Positions 15,724-24,193 of a DNA stretch of 64,000 nt are shown one piece after another. The stretch comes from Labilibaculum sp. (lineage in GTDB: Bacteria; Bacteroidota; Bacteroidia; Bacteroidales; Marinifilaceae), in assembly GCA_016342745.1 (NCBI GenBank), contig JAEINT010000009.1, forward strand, positions 157,736 to 221,735. The letters run 5' to 3'. The notes under the pieces were generated by a model that ran no database searches, was not told where the DNA came from, and saw only the letters and a list, made by a program, of their open reading frames with translations. The translations under genes and the position numbers were made by a program. The stretch's first letter is position 1; every line of letters begins with the position of its first letter.

Positions 15724-15934
15724 TGGTAGTATTATTTATCGGTTTTAAGTATCTATCGTTTAAGGTGTGTCCTACTTTTATTTTGTCTTCATTTATTAAT
15801 TCCTTTATGCTTTCAGTAATTTGAGCACCTAGCTCTTTTCTTAGGTCTACCCAGACTATATGAGTCGGTGCAATCTTCTTTTTATCCTTCTCTTCTGTGA
15901 GCCTTTGCAATGTTTCAAGTACAATTTGTTTCAT
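15707..15934 (-). CDS. Small winged-helix-like protein (75 aa)
   Basis: The 75-residue charged protein (VLETLQRLTEEKDKK…ESIKELINEDKIKVGHTLNDRYLKP) has the strand-turn ending typical of short winged-helix domains. It overlaps the Rep gene by 20 bases and is probably co-translated with it. It may be a copy-control or replication-accessory protein. Confidence 0.6.
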   Translation of the reverse strand: MKQIVLETLQRLTEEKDKKKIAPTHIVWVDLRKELGAQITESIKELINEDKIKVGHTLNDRYLKPINNTTNEKAN

Positions 15935-17312
15935 GGCTTAGGGTGTTGGTTAATGATTCATCTGTTTTCTTTTCAAATTCATTAAGGAAGAACCTAGCCG
16001 CTGAACCATGATACATCTTTCTGGTTCCGTTGATCGTTACTATTATCGAAGTCTTTCTACTGGGTATTCCTTTTGTCTTTTTTCTATTAGGGTTTGTTGT
16101 CTTGGTCAACTTTAATTGGGAACCAAGTTTATCTATCAGGTTTATTATTTCTTTTTCCTTTTTGGTCTTATTGGCTTTTCGCTTTTCCGATACTTTTAGG
16201 TTGTAAGCTTTATCTCTGCATTTTCGATTGTGGGAGCAATACTTGGATTCTTTTTTCTGGTGGGAAATATCCGCTCCACAACACAAACAATATTTCTTTT
16301 CTTTTACCTCACTCTGTTCGGTTGAATCCGCACATACAATACATTGTGCATTCGTCCCCTTTTTTTCTGCGTTTTTTGTAATATTCCAGTTTTCTAAGGC
16401 TTCAAAAGTGGTGTGTTCGTCCCCTTTTTTACTGCGTGAAAAAGCTTTTAACTCCAATGAAATAAGGTCTTTTAGGATGTTTTTAATATTTCGCTTTGCG
16501 TATTGACTTATGAGCTTTTCTAGTAGTAGTTTATTTCGTTGTCTTTCTTTTCTACTTCGTTCGTCTTTAATCCACCAATCGGGATTTCGCAAGTCTTTAA
16601 ACTTGCTTTTGTATTTGGCTGGAAGTCGTCTGGTAGTTTTGATTTGATCCCATTCGAAAAAGATTGTTTCATCGATGGGTTTCAGGAATTTATCTAGTAT
16701 TAATCGGGTAAGTTTCTCCTTATCCAGTAGATCAGATAAGGAGTATATTTTATGAGTTTCCACCGCTCTCATACGGGTAAATTTGGATTCAACTCTTAAT
16801 AATTCGGCTTGTACTTTGGATTGTTCGGCCTTATCGTAAAATTTGTAAGTGGCATTTGTTGTATTGTATGTATAGCCGTAACCCGTTTTTCCATTTAGCT
16901 CCATATCGGAGCGTTCCGATCCTCGACAATAAACAATGCTTTCTAAAAAGGTTTTGGTATCAATTTTGCATTTTGAGGTATCCAGATTTAAACCGATTTC
17001 AAAACTTTTTAATTTGGTTTTTTTAGGTTCAATTCCGAAAGCTTTTAACTGAGAAACGGCTTTTTGTAAGTCCTCATAAGTAAAGCGGTTAGCATTATTT
17101 AAACCATTATTATAAAACTTATGAATTGAACCTTTTACCTTTGCTTTTCCTCTTGGTTCAATTACAAAATCCAAACCTTTGTAATGAGCTTTTCTACTTC
17201 CAAGCTCTTCACCTGAACCTACCGAAGTGAGTACCGAAAATTCCAGTTCTGGTATTTGTTCCCAAACAGAAGGACTAAAATTTAAAAGCTCTATGGAAAT
17301 ACCGTCTATCAA
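15915..17312 (-). CDS. Replication initiator protein, filamentous-phage gpII/X-like, with C-terminal zinc finger
   Basis: The 465-aa protein resembles the phage/plasmid replication proteins of the gpII/X type. Recognisable parts are IEPRGKAKVKGSIHKFYNNG, KKTKLKSFEIGLNLDTS and YNTTNATYKFYDKAEQSK…LLRVESKFTRM. Such proteins nick a double-strand origin to start rolling-circle replication. Residues about 340-370 form a zinc finger (CLCCGADI…KYCSHNRKC), and the tail after it is very basic. Two copies of a repeat family lie inside the gene, and two more lie just upstream. A separate start context is not visible; ATG at 17312 fits the homologous N-terminus. Confidence 0.75.
   Translation of the reverse strand: MIDGISIELLNFSPSVWEQIPELEFSVLTSVGSGEELGSRKAHYKGLDFVIEPRGKAKVKGSIHKFYNNGLNNANRFTYEDLQKAVSQLKAFGIEPKKTKLKSFEIGLNLDTSKCKIDTKTFLESIVYCRGSERSDMELNGKTGYGYTYNTTNATYKFYDKAEQSKVQAELLRVESKFTRMRAVETHKIYSLSDLLDKEKLTRLILDKFLKPIDETIFFEWDQIKTTRRLPAKYKSKFKDLRNPDWWIKDERSRKERQRNKLLLEKLISQYAKRNIKNILKDLISLELKAFSRSKKGDEHTTFEALENWNITKNAEKKGTNAQCIVCADSTEQSEVKEKKYCLCCGADISHQKKESKYCSHNRKCRDKAYNLKVSEKRKANKTKKEKEIINLIDKLGSQLKLTKTTNPNRKKTKGIPSRKTSIIVTINGTRKMYHGSAARFFLNEFEKKTDESLTNTLSHETNCT
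16346..16437. repeat. Two copies of the ~33-nt Rep-region repeat, inside the rep coding sequence
   Basis: Copy 1 (16346-16378) reads GTGCATTCGTCCCC, a T7 run, then CTGCGTTTTTTG. Copy 2 (16411-16437) reads GTGTGTTCGTCCCC, a T-run, then ACTGCGT. They are 65 bases apart in the same orientation. On the coding strand they give the local protein repeats KKGTNA and KKGDEH. The same pattern recurs at 17360 and 17440. Confidence 0.6.
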
Positions 17313-17359
17313 TGTAGTTTGTTGGTGAAATATGGTGAGTTAATTGTCTTAAAAAGTAT

Positions 17360-17472
17360 GTGTATGCGTACCCTAAAGACGTGCGTTTTTGTTTTCCAGA
17401 AATGGAAATTTCAAAAAAAAATACACAATCAGAAAGTATGTGTATTCGTAACCTTTTTTTCTGCGTTTTTTG
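17360..17472. repeat. Two copies of the ~33-nt Rep-region repeat, upstream of rep; candidate origin
   Basis: Copy 3 (17360-17391) reads GTGTATGCGTACCC…GTGCGTTTTTG. Copy 4 (17440-17472) reads GTGTATTCGTAACC, a T7 run, then CTGCGTTTTTTG. Both are preceded by AAAGTAT and are 80 bases apart. They occupy the 197-bp gap between rep and the DUF3850 gene, which otherwise has no convincing gene. Position and repetition suggest Rep binding or nicking sites. Confidence 0.6.
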
Positions 17473-17509
17473 CGCTGTATTGCTAATAAATTTAGCTCAT
17501 GTGGTAGAT

Positions 17510-17761
17510 TTAAGAAAAACCGTTTTGCAAGCTCATAACAACAAAGTCTTTGTCAATTCCGAAGCTTCCACCTTTTAAAATATGAGTAACTTTCTTTTCG
17601 ATTACTCTGCCTGTGAATGATTGAATAGAAATACTGTATTCTGCAAGAATTAAAATATCTCCAATCTCAAAGCCTCTATCATTTTTGCGAACTTCAAAAG
17701 TTTTGGTTCCCTGAACTACTTCTTTATAATATTCAGGTAAAATTTTTAAAAGGTGTTTCAT
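17510..17761 (-). CDS. DUF3850 family protein (ASCH/PUA-like fold), 83 aa
   Basis: The pattern HLLKILPEYYKEVVQGTKTFEVRKNDRGFEIGDILIL…TGRVIEKKVTHIL closely follows DUF3850, a small domain common in phages and related to ASCH RNA-binding folds. The length is that of the family. It belongs to the early leftward gene run. Biochemical function is unknown; RNA or modified-nucleoside binding is an inference from the fold. Confidence 0.8.
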   Translation of the reverse strand: MKHLLKILPEYYKEVVQGTKTFEVRKNDRGFEIGDILILAEYSISIQSFTGRVIEKKVTHILKGGSFGIDKDFVVMSLQNGFS

Positions 17762-17773
17762 TTTATCTGGGCT

Positions 17774-17908
17774 TTATAGGTTTGTATAACTAATTCCGCT
17801 TATTAATAAAAACACTACTCCAACTAGAGGAATACCTCCAATAATTGAACTAATAAACCCGACTTTAGACAGGATATAAACCGTTTTATTTATTTTTTGA
17901 TTTTTCAT
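17774..17908 (-). CDS. Tiny membrane protein (44 aa)
   Basis: Translating the gap from ATG at 17908 to TAA at 17774 on the minus strand gives a short basic start (MKNQKINKTVYILSKVG) and a single long hydrophobic stretch (FISSIIGGIPLVGVVFLLIS). It fits between the DUF3850 gene and the 105-aa HTH gene in the same direction. No function can be assigned. Confidence 0.5.
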   Translation of the reverse strand: MKNQKINKTVYILSKVGFISSIIGGIPLVGVVFLLISGISYTNL

Positions 17909-17937
17909 TATACTTTGTGTTTAAAGGGGGAGGGGTG

Positions 17938-18255
17938 TTAGTTTTGAGGATTAAATGTTTCATTGTAATAGATGGTGAAAACCTCTCTACTGATTACCCA
18001 ATCACGACCGTCTTTAGTCATGGGTATTGGGTTAAATTCATCGACTAATCGACGGTTAAAAGTTGCTCTACTCCAACCTAATATTTTACAAACAACTGTT
18101 GATGTGAGCATGCGGCTTGCTCCACATAGTAGATCTAATTGAGCATCTAGTGTGTTGGTCTCAATTTTATCTTTTAATTGTTTTACCTCCTTAACTAAAG
18201 CTGATAAATCAATACGACGAACCTGAACAAACTCTTCTTGTAATTCTAAATCCAT
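17938..18255 (-). CDS. Helix-turn-helix protein (105 aa), excisionase/early-regulator-like
   Basis: An N-terminal coiled coil (about 18-35) is followed by the HTH-like sequence MLTSTVVCKILGWSRATFNRRLV and a short wing ending in DWVISREVF. This is the form of small Bacteroidota mobile-element HTH proteins. It is the second gene of the leftward early operon, which starts opposite the repressor gene. Excision or early control are the plausible roles. Confidence 0.65.
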   Translation of the reverse strand: MDLELQEEFVQVRRIDLSALVKEVKQLKDKIETNTLDAQLDLLCGASRMLTSTVVCKILGWSRATFNRRLVDEFNPIPMTKDGRDWVISREVFTIYYNETFNPQN

Positions 18256-18274
18256 ATTTTTTGTTTTTCGAGTT

Positions 18275-18478
18275 TTATGCTACACGATTTACTGATATCC
18301 CATTTTCAAGAGTGCTTGTTTTAAAAACTTTTCTATTTTTCTTTTTTAATCGAAAAGCTACTTGACGAATGTTAAAAACCTCTTTAGCACCTACAATAAA
18401 CTGATGAGTATCTCCAACTGAGATTTGACAAAGTGTTGCCGCCCAATCAATTTTTGTTTGTATTATTTCCTTTTTCAT
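18275..18478 (-). CDS. Small basic protein (67 aa), first gene of the leftward early operon
   Basis: The protein is short and basic with no recognised domain. Its start lies 95 bases from the divergent repressor gene, with the operator between them. This is the Cro-like position of a lambda-type switch, but the sequence does not show a classical Cro HTH. Function is unknown. Confidence 0.55.
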   Translation of the reverse strand: MKKEIIQTKIDWAATLCQISVGDTHQFIVGAKEVFNIRQVAFRLKKKNRKVFKTSTLENGISVNRVA

Positions 18479-18533
18479 AATGAAATGTTAAATTTGTTAT
18501 TGTTAATGTTATTTCGGAAACAAATCTATAGAC

Positions 18534-18567
18534 ATATTTCTAGATTTGCAAAGAAATATAGAAATAT
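18534..18567. promoter_or_regulatory. Operator for the repressor: one inverted and two direct AGAAATAT sites
   Basis: ATATTTCT at 18534-18541 is the inverse of AGAAATAT at 18552-18559 and again at 18560-18567. The sites end 6 bases before the repressor ATG, in the 95-bp divergent gap. They probably bind the repressor and silence both directions. Confidence 0.65.
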
Positions 18568-18573
18568 ATCTCA

Positions 18574-19212
18574 ATGATTAAGACTAGAGTGTTGGAACAT
18601 ATTGCTAAACTGAGTATTAGTAAGAATAAATTTTACAATCTTACTGGTATTCCTAATGGAACTTTAGATAAGAAGAGTGGGATTTCGGAAATGTTTCTTG
18701 AGAAATATTTCTCAGTTTTTCCAGAGGTTAATCCAACTTGGCTTTTAACGGGTAAGGGCGAAATGTTGTGTAGTGTAGAGGAGAAAAACGTTAATGACTT
18801 AATCATTGAAGAAGAATCTTTAGGAGCTGTACCTTTTTGGAACTTGCATGTTTCTGCTGGACATAGTGTAACTGAAGTTATAGGACAAAGCAAACCAAAT
18901 GGATATATAAAAGGATTACCTGGGGCTGATATTGCTGAAAATATATTGCCTGTTTTAGGTGCTTCTATGGAACCTGAAGTATCAAATGGAGCTATAATTG
19001 GTGTAAGAGTGATTCATAATTGGGAGAGCCTAAATACTGAGCGTATCTATATGATTATCACAAAAGATGATCGAATGATAAAACGAATTGAATACGATAA
19101 TGAGAATGAAGATATTCTTTGGTGTGTAAGTCCCAATTATCCAAAATTTAAAATTTTTAAAGCTGATATTGTTGAAATTCAGAGGGTTTGCTTTGTGTAT
19201 AATCCGAAATAG
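18574..19212 (+). CDS. CI/LexA-type repressor with S24 peptidase domain
   Basis: The 212-aa protein has an N-terminal HTH region (about 1-60, ending NPTWLLTGKGEML, the typical end of Bacteroidota phage repressor HTHs) and a C-terminal S24 peptidase-like domain. Catalytic residues are the serine in LGASMEPEVSNGAIIG and a lysine in RMIKRIEY. Such repressors self-cleave upon RecA activation, linking prophage induction to DNA damage. It is divergent from the early leftward operon and close to AGAAATAT sites. Confidence 0.88.
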   Translation: MIKTRVLEHIAKLSISKNKFYNLTGIPNGTLDKKSGISEMFLEKYFSVFPEVNPTWLLTGKGEMLCSVEEKNVNDLIIEEESLGAVPFWNLHVSAGHSVTEVIGQSKPNGYIKGLPGADIAENILPVLGASMEPEVSNGAIIGVRVIHNWESLNTERIYMIITKDDRMIKRIEYDNENEDILWCVSPNYPKFKIFKADIVEIQRVCFVYNPK

Positions 19213-19391
19213 CGGAGGGATTTACAAGATATGTGTAAGTTGATTGGGATTATTTCATAGATGAGTTATCCTTAAGGAGTAAGGATAATAACCTTCAGTA
19301 TCTTTATAATAGATACAAATAAAGCAAATTTTAGGATTGTTTAACTGAGTTTTCCTCAATATGTAGAAAAGCAATAAATCTAGTAAAGTAA

Positions 19392-20609
19392 ATGAGCGGC
19401 AAAAATTTCGAATTAGGAGAAGAGAATGTTTTTTATGAGTTTTATGATCTTATAAGTACGTCTAAAAAAAATGGGCGTATTGAAGATGTAAATATTGAAA
19501 AATTACTAAGGGAAATTAGAGCAATTGAGTTATCACTTGAGAAAACTTTATTTTTAAAAAGTGAATTTTGGAACACACCGTTCTACTCTATACTTGATAA
19601 GTCGTTAAGAGTTTTCTTAAATACATTCCAAATTCGCGGATTCAAAAAAGATGTTCTATTCATTTCATTCGAAGTTATAGTAAAGTATTTCCTGTTTTTG
19701 TCAAAGGAAACGACTAATGTTTTATCGGAACAGGAGCTTAATAATAATTTTTCCGCTTTGCTTCCAAGTTCCTTTTTCAACTTTCAACTTGACCTAGATC
19801 AAGAGTTTGATTTTCCTATGCCAAAAGATTATTTCTCTATAGATAAATTAGAAAAGGAATTAGGAGATAGACTTGGAATAAGAAAAAGTGTAAGTGCTGA
19901 AAAAGTAATATTTAATTTTAATTCGTTATTAAACTTGACGATATATTGCGACAACTTTATTGCTAAAAATATTGAATGGAACATAGAATTTAACTGCTTT
20001 GCTGTAATTTCAGAAGTTCACTATATGACAATGGATTTAGTATATGAGCCAAATAAGAGTAAAATAAAATACCCTGAATCATTTTCACTTTCTTTTTATC
20101 AAATAACTTCTGCGATAAAAACCATTAAGGATTTAAGACTTGAAGTATTAGAAATAAAAAGAGGTAGTATTTGGGTAAGAATAAGATTATGGATGAAGGA
20201 CCTTTTAACAAAGGAAGAAGCTAAAGAATTATTACAAAAAGGGAAAGACGCTGTCATTTCAGAATACTTGGATAAGAGAATATTGGAAGTTAAAAAGCTG
20301 GAAGGAGAAGTGAAAAAAATAACTACTGAAGAGGCTAAAATAAAAGGAGAGCTAAGTCAATTATTATCAAAAGAACAATTTCAGCAAAAAATCAGTAATG
20401 ATCTGGAACTTGAACAATTAATGATTGAAGAGAAGAAACTTAACATCCTTGAAAAACAACTAAATTTAGTATCAAAAGCAAATGAATTAATAGCTTCAGG
20501 AATTTTATCATCAAAAGAACTCGATATATACATAAATAGTGTTTTATTCTTAAAAAAATCAGAAACGGGAATTCAAGGAGGAGGTAGCGATATAGAAGAA
20601 ATTACATAG
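19392..20609 (+). CDS. Unrecognised coiled-coil protein (405 aa), candidate cargo/defence gene
   Basis: I do not recognise this protein. Residues about 1-230 look globular and mixed alpha/beta. Residues about 255-275 carry LEVLEIKRGSIWVRIRLW, and residues 280-375 form a long charged coiled coil (EVKKLEGEVKKITTEEAKIKGE). There is no signal peptide or clear membrane helix. It stands alone, 179 bases after the repressor and on the same strand. It is not needed for any recognised viral step, and lysogenic cargo is a reasonable guess. Confidence 0.65.
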   Translation: MSGKNFELGEENVFYEFYDLISTSKKNGRIEDVNIEKLLREIRAIELSLEKTLFLKSEFWNTPFYSILDKSLRVFLNTFQIRGFKKDVLFISFEVIVKYFLFLSKETTNVLSEQELNNNFSALLPSSFFNFQLDLDQEFDFPMPKDYFSIDKLEKELGDRLGIRKSVSAEKVIFNFNSLLNLTIYCDNFIAKNIEWNIEFNCFAVISEVHYMTMDLVYEPNKSKIKYPESFSLSFYQITSAIKTIKDLRLEVLEIKRGSIWVRIRLWMKDLLTKEEAKELLQKGKDAVISEYLDKRILEVKKLEGEVKKITTEEAKIKGELSQLLSKEQFQQKISNDLELEQLMIEEKKLNILEKQLNLVSKANELIASGILSSKELDIYINSVLFLKKSETGIQGGGSDIEEIT

Positions 20610-20789
20610 TTAAAAAACTTAAAATTATCGATGTATTAACGTTAATTAAAATATTTTTAGGTTTGCTAGTTTAACTAACCAAAAATTTATAAAGCTCATA
20701 TATTACTTTCTCTAGTAATTTTGAATTCAATGGATATGAAAGGATAATTATTTATAATTTTCACAACTGAAAATGATGTGATGCGAAGT

Positions 20790-20828
20790 TTTGTCCGTAA
20801 TTTTGTCCGTGTACGTAAAAATGTCCGT
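20790..20828 (+). repeat. Three TGTCCGT repeats directly upstream of the methyltransferase gene
   Basis: TGTCCGT occurs at 20792-20798, 20804-20810 and 20822-20828, all in the same orientation, and the last ends 5 bases before the ATG. The layout copies the heptamer array in front of the integrase gene (623-685), but with a different heptamer. Since the encoded protein begins with an arm-type DNA-binding domain, these are probably its own sites and an autoregulatory operator. Confidence 0.6.
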
Positions 20829-20833
20829 AAAAT

Positions 20834-23047
20834 ATGGCTACAATAAATTATTACTTAGATAAAACAGATAAAAAAGGATACGCACCAATTCACATGCGTA
20901 TTAATTGCAACGGCTCACAAGTAAAAGTTTCAACTAGGAAAAAGGTGAAACCTGAGGATTTTAATAAAACCATTCAAAAAGTAAATGAAACACACAAAGA
21001 TTTTATAGAATATAACCATTATCTAAAATTTCTTAAAAGTAGAGCAGATGAATTATTAAATCATTCTAATAAAAAATCATATACGGAGAAGGAGTTAAAG
21101 GATTTATTGAATGAGCATGTTTTAAATTATAAAGAAAATCATGATGTAAGTATTGTTCGTGAAAAGTTAGAGTCAATGGGAAAGCCATACAAGTTTGTTG
21201 ATTTGTTTGCTGGTGCAGGAGGATTTAGTGAAGGATTACTGCAAGCAGAAGTAAATAATAAATTCTTTGATTTTATAGCTGCAAATGATATAAACGAAAA
21301 TTGCGAATTAACTCACGTGGTTAGATATAACCATCAATTAGGTCTTGATGCAAAATTTTTATGTCAAGATATTACAGAACCTGATTTTCTAACTAATCTC
21401 CTAGAAAAAGTAGGAACCCATAAAATTGACGTTGTTTGTGGAGGACCACCTTGTCAAAGTTTTAGCTTAGCTGGTAAGCGTAAAAAATTTGATAAAAAAG
21501 ATGATTTATTTTCACACTATTTAGGAGTAATTAAAGCTTTACAACCTAAATATTTTGTTATGGAGAACGTAAAAGGAATTCTGACAAAAGAAAAAGGGAA
21601 AATAAAAGACTTAATAATTAAGGAAATTAACTCAATAATTGATATTAATGAAGTGCCAAAACTTATTGATTTTATAAAATCATTAAGAGGAAATTTCGAA
21701 AAAGAAGATTTTATAATTGATTGCTTAATTAAGCGAATTGAAATAGAAAAATATAGTGAGCTTGAAAAAGAAGAAGGAAAAGAAACTTATATTAGGTTTG
21801 TTGAATCCAAATTCAGACAGCTTACCCCGAAAATTGTAGATTATAAAACAAGTAAAACTGATGTTGGAATTAGTACAATTAGGCATGGATTTAATATTCT
21901 AACAAGAAGTAAAGAATGGGAAAAATTAAAGAGGGATATTATCAAAGAAAAAGACTTTTGTAATATTGATAATGACTTTTTTGTTGATTCTTTTACCAAT
22001 TTCCTTAGCGATTTAGATACAGATGAAATTATTAATAAAATTGAACGTGCATTTATTAACCTTAAAATTGCAAAAGAATTTAAAAAAGAAATTGATAATA
22101 TCCTTACAGCTTTAAGAATATATACTAATTCATTTGATGAAATTATTCAGTTTATTCAAGATAATTGTAATAAATTTCAAATAGATGAATTTAAAAATAT
22201 AGTTGAAAGTATTAGGCTCTATAGAATCGAAAAACCATTTGTAGCAAATGCCTCAAATTACGGTGTCCCACAAAATAGAGAACGTGTACTATTTATTGGT
22301 TGTAGAAAAGATCAGAAATTCATATCTGAAATTCCCTCTACGGTATCAGGAAATGAAAAAGTTTCAATATTTGAGGCTCTTTATGATCTTGATTTTGTTG
22401 AGAATAATCAAGAAGCACATCATTATGAACTGATAGATATTTCTAAGCAATATAATGGTACCTCAAAAAAGATGAAAAGTTTAATTCAAAAAAGAACTAT
22501 TGATGGGAAGGTAAATAAAAAAACAGGTAAAACTTTTGCAGAATGGAGTAAGAAAGGCAGACTAATTAAGCACTATAAACATGTATGCAAACCATTCTAT
22601 GTTAAAAGCAAGGAGGCCTTAAAACATGGTGAAAAGTATTATGATGTTCTGAATAATCATAAAACGAGTAATCAAAACATTGATGTTGTTAAACGTCTTG
22701 AAATCATACTAAAAGAAGGTAATTATAAAAGAGCTCAAATTAAACTAAATAAATGTGGTTTGGCATCAAACAAAAGAAATTATAATGTTTTAAAGCCAGA
22801 AGAACAGAGTCCTACTGTGTTAACAATTCCAGATGACTATATACATTATAATGCACCTAGGGCATTAACTGTTCGGGAAATGGCTCGTCTGCAATCTTTC
22901 GATGATTCATTTGTATTTCAAGGAAAACGTTCAACGGGAGGAAATAATAGAAAAACAGAAGTACCTCAATATACTTTAGTCGGAAATGCTGTTCCACCTT
23001 TATTAGCCAGAGCAGTAGGTAACGAAATTTTAAAAAATATTAAATAA
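20834..23047 (+). CDS. C5-cytosine DNA methyltransferase fused to an integrase-type arm DNA-binding domain
   Basis: This 737-aa protein methylates cytosine in DNA. C5-MTase motifs are motif I FVDLFAGAGGFSEG (from F121), motif IV GGPPCQSFSLAGKR with the catalytic C207, motif VI FVMENVKG near 243, motif VIII ASNYGVPQNRERVLFIG near 475-490, and C-terminal YTLVGNAVPPLLARA. A long insertion (about 250-465) separates motifs VI and VIII. Residues 1-95 (INYYLDKTDKKGYAPIHMRI…VKPEDF) match the arm-binding N-terminus of Bacteroidota integrases, which is not part of normal C5-MTases. It heads a four-gene operon. The fusion could tether the enzyme or autoregulate transcription. Confidence 0.9.
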   Translation: MATINYYLDKTDKKGYAPIHMRINCNGSQVKVSTRKKVKPEDFNKTIQKVNETHKDFIEYNHYLKFLKSRADELLNHSNKKSYTEKELKDLLNEHVLNYKENHDVSIVREKLESMGKPYKFVDLFAGAGGFSEGLLQAEVNNKFFDFIAANDINENCELTHVVRYNHQLGLDAKFLCQDITEPDFLTNLLEKVGTHKIDVVCGGPPCQSFSLAGKRKKFDKKDDLFSHYLGVIKALQPKYFVMENVKGILTKEKGKIKDLIIKEINSIIDINEVPKLIDFIKSLRGNFEKEDFIIDCLIKRIEIEKYSELEKEEGKETYIRFVESKFRQLTPKIVDYKTSKTDVGISTIRHGFNILTRSKEWEKLKRDIIKEKDFCNIDNDFFVDSFTNFLSDLDTDEIINKIERAFINLKIAKEFKKEIDNILTALRIYTNSFDEIIQFIQDNCNKFQIDEFKNIVESIRLYRIEKPFVANASNYGVPQNRERVLFIGCRKDQKFISEIPSTVSGNEKVSIFEALYDLDFVENNQEAHHYELIDISKQYNGTSKKMKSLIQKRTIDGKVNKKTGKTFAEWSKKGRLIKHYKHVCKPFYVKSKEALKHGEKYYDVLNNHKTSNQNIDVVKRLEIILKEGNYKRAQIKLNKCGLASNKRNYNVLKPEEQSPTVLTIPDDYIHYNAPRALTVREMARLQSFDDSFVFQGKRSTGGNNRKTEVPQYTLVGNAVPPLLARAVGNEILKNIK

Positions 23048-23053
23048 ACGATT

Positions 23054-24193
23054 ATGCACAAATTAAATATTTTGGGAGGTAATAAAGATAATAGAGCTAA
23101 AACTCATGTTATATATGCTTTAATTAAAATATCTGATTATCTTGATTTTATCGGTGATAAATTTGATGAATTTGGCATTCAACGAAAAAGAGAAAATCAT
23201 AAAGGATATGCTAGATTAAAGAAGGATATTAGAGAAGGAGCAGTTTTGCCTCCAATAACCTTAGCGGTTAAGCCTGAGAATGTTCGTGTATATAGTCAAT
23301 TTATAAATCCTGCAAAATTTAATGAACTTGCTGAGTCATTAGAAAAAGATAATGATATCTATATTCTTGATGGATTGCAGCGGACCCATATTATTAAAGA
23401 TTTAAAAGAAGAGGGATTTGTTTTTAATGATGAGCAACAATTAATGTTAGAATTTTGGTTTGAAGAAGATATGGGAAACCTTATATATAGGTTAATTGTA
23501 TTGAACTCGGGTCAAAAACCTATGTCAATGCGTCATCAAGTTGAACTCTTATTTATGACAATGCAAGATAAACTAAAAGAAGATATACCAGGTCTTGAAA
23601 TGTTTAATGAAAGAGAGAAAAAAAATAGGACCACTGCCAATATGTTTCCGTTTGATAGAATTGTCTCTGGATATCACAGTTTACTTAATGAATCACCAGA
23701 AATTAATAAAGGCAAACTTATATCGGAGAAACTAGATTCTGGAAGAGTAATTACGGATAGTGAACTTGTAATCTTACAAAGATATGATGAATATACAAAC
23801 TATCTAAAAAAATACCTTAAACTAGACAAGGAGGTATTTAGAATTTATAACAAATACAAACCATTGACTTCTGCAAAAAACTGGCTGGCAGATGAGAATA
23901 TTGTAAATTCATTTTTTGCGTCTATTGGAGTGCTGTCAGAAGAACCTATTTTTAAGGAAAGAATTGATAGATCAATAGATAAGTTAATTATTGATTTAAG
24001 CGAAGCAGCAGAGGGGAGTGATCCATTATATTTAAGAAAGTACGATGAAATAAGACAAAATTTTAATCCTAAACAATTTAATATAGGCTTTATTACCCGA
24101 AAGACTGTTATGAGCTGTTTTAGTGAGTTTTTTAGAAATGAAGGACTACTGTCATTTGAAAAGTGTTGGAACCTTGTAAATCCAAATAAATGA
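23054..24193 (+). CDS. DGQHR/ParB-like protein of the modification operon (379 aa)
   Basis: The central sequence YILDGLQRTHII (D106 onward), with VLPPITLAV before it and RLIVLNSGQKPMSMRHQVELL after, resembles the DGQHR/DndB and ParB-like group. Proteins of this group occur in phosphorothioation and other defence clusters. The DGQHR box reads DGLQR here. The start lies 6 bases after the methyltransferase stop, and the end overlaps the next gene by 4 bases (ATGA). It may sense or regulate the modification, or act as part of the restriction complex; function is not established. Confidence 0.6.
   Translation: MHKLNILGGNKDNRAKTHVIYALIKISDYLDFIGDKFDEFGIQRKRENHKGYARLKKDIREGAVLPPITLAVKPENVRVYSQFINPAKFNELAESLEKDNDIYILDGLQRTHIIKDLKEEGFVFNDEQQLMLEFWFEEDMGNLIYRLIVLNSGQKPMSMRHQVELLFMTMQDKLKEDIPGLEMFNEREKKNRTTANMFPFDRIVSGYHSLLNESPEINKGKLISEKLDSGRVITDSELVILQRYDEYTNYLKKYLKLDKEVFRIYNKYKPLTSAKNWLADENIVNSFFASIGVLSEEPIFKERIDRSIDKLIIDLSEAAEGSDPLYLRKYDEIRQNFNPKQFNIGFITRKTVMSCFSEFFRNEGLLSFEKCWNLVNPNK

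Noticed and set aside
17360..17578. Rightward 72-codon frame upstream of rep
   Set aside because: It overlaps the repeat pair and the DUF3850 gene, is out of line with the leftward operon and has no domain.
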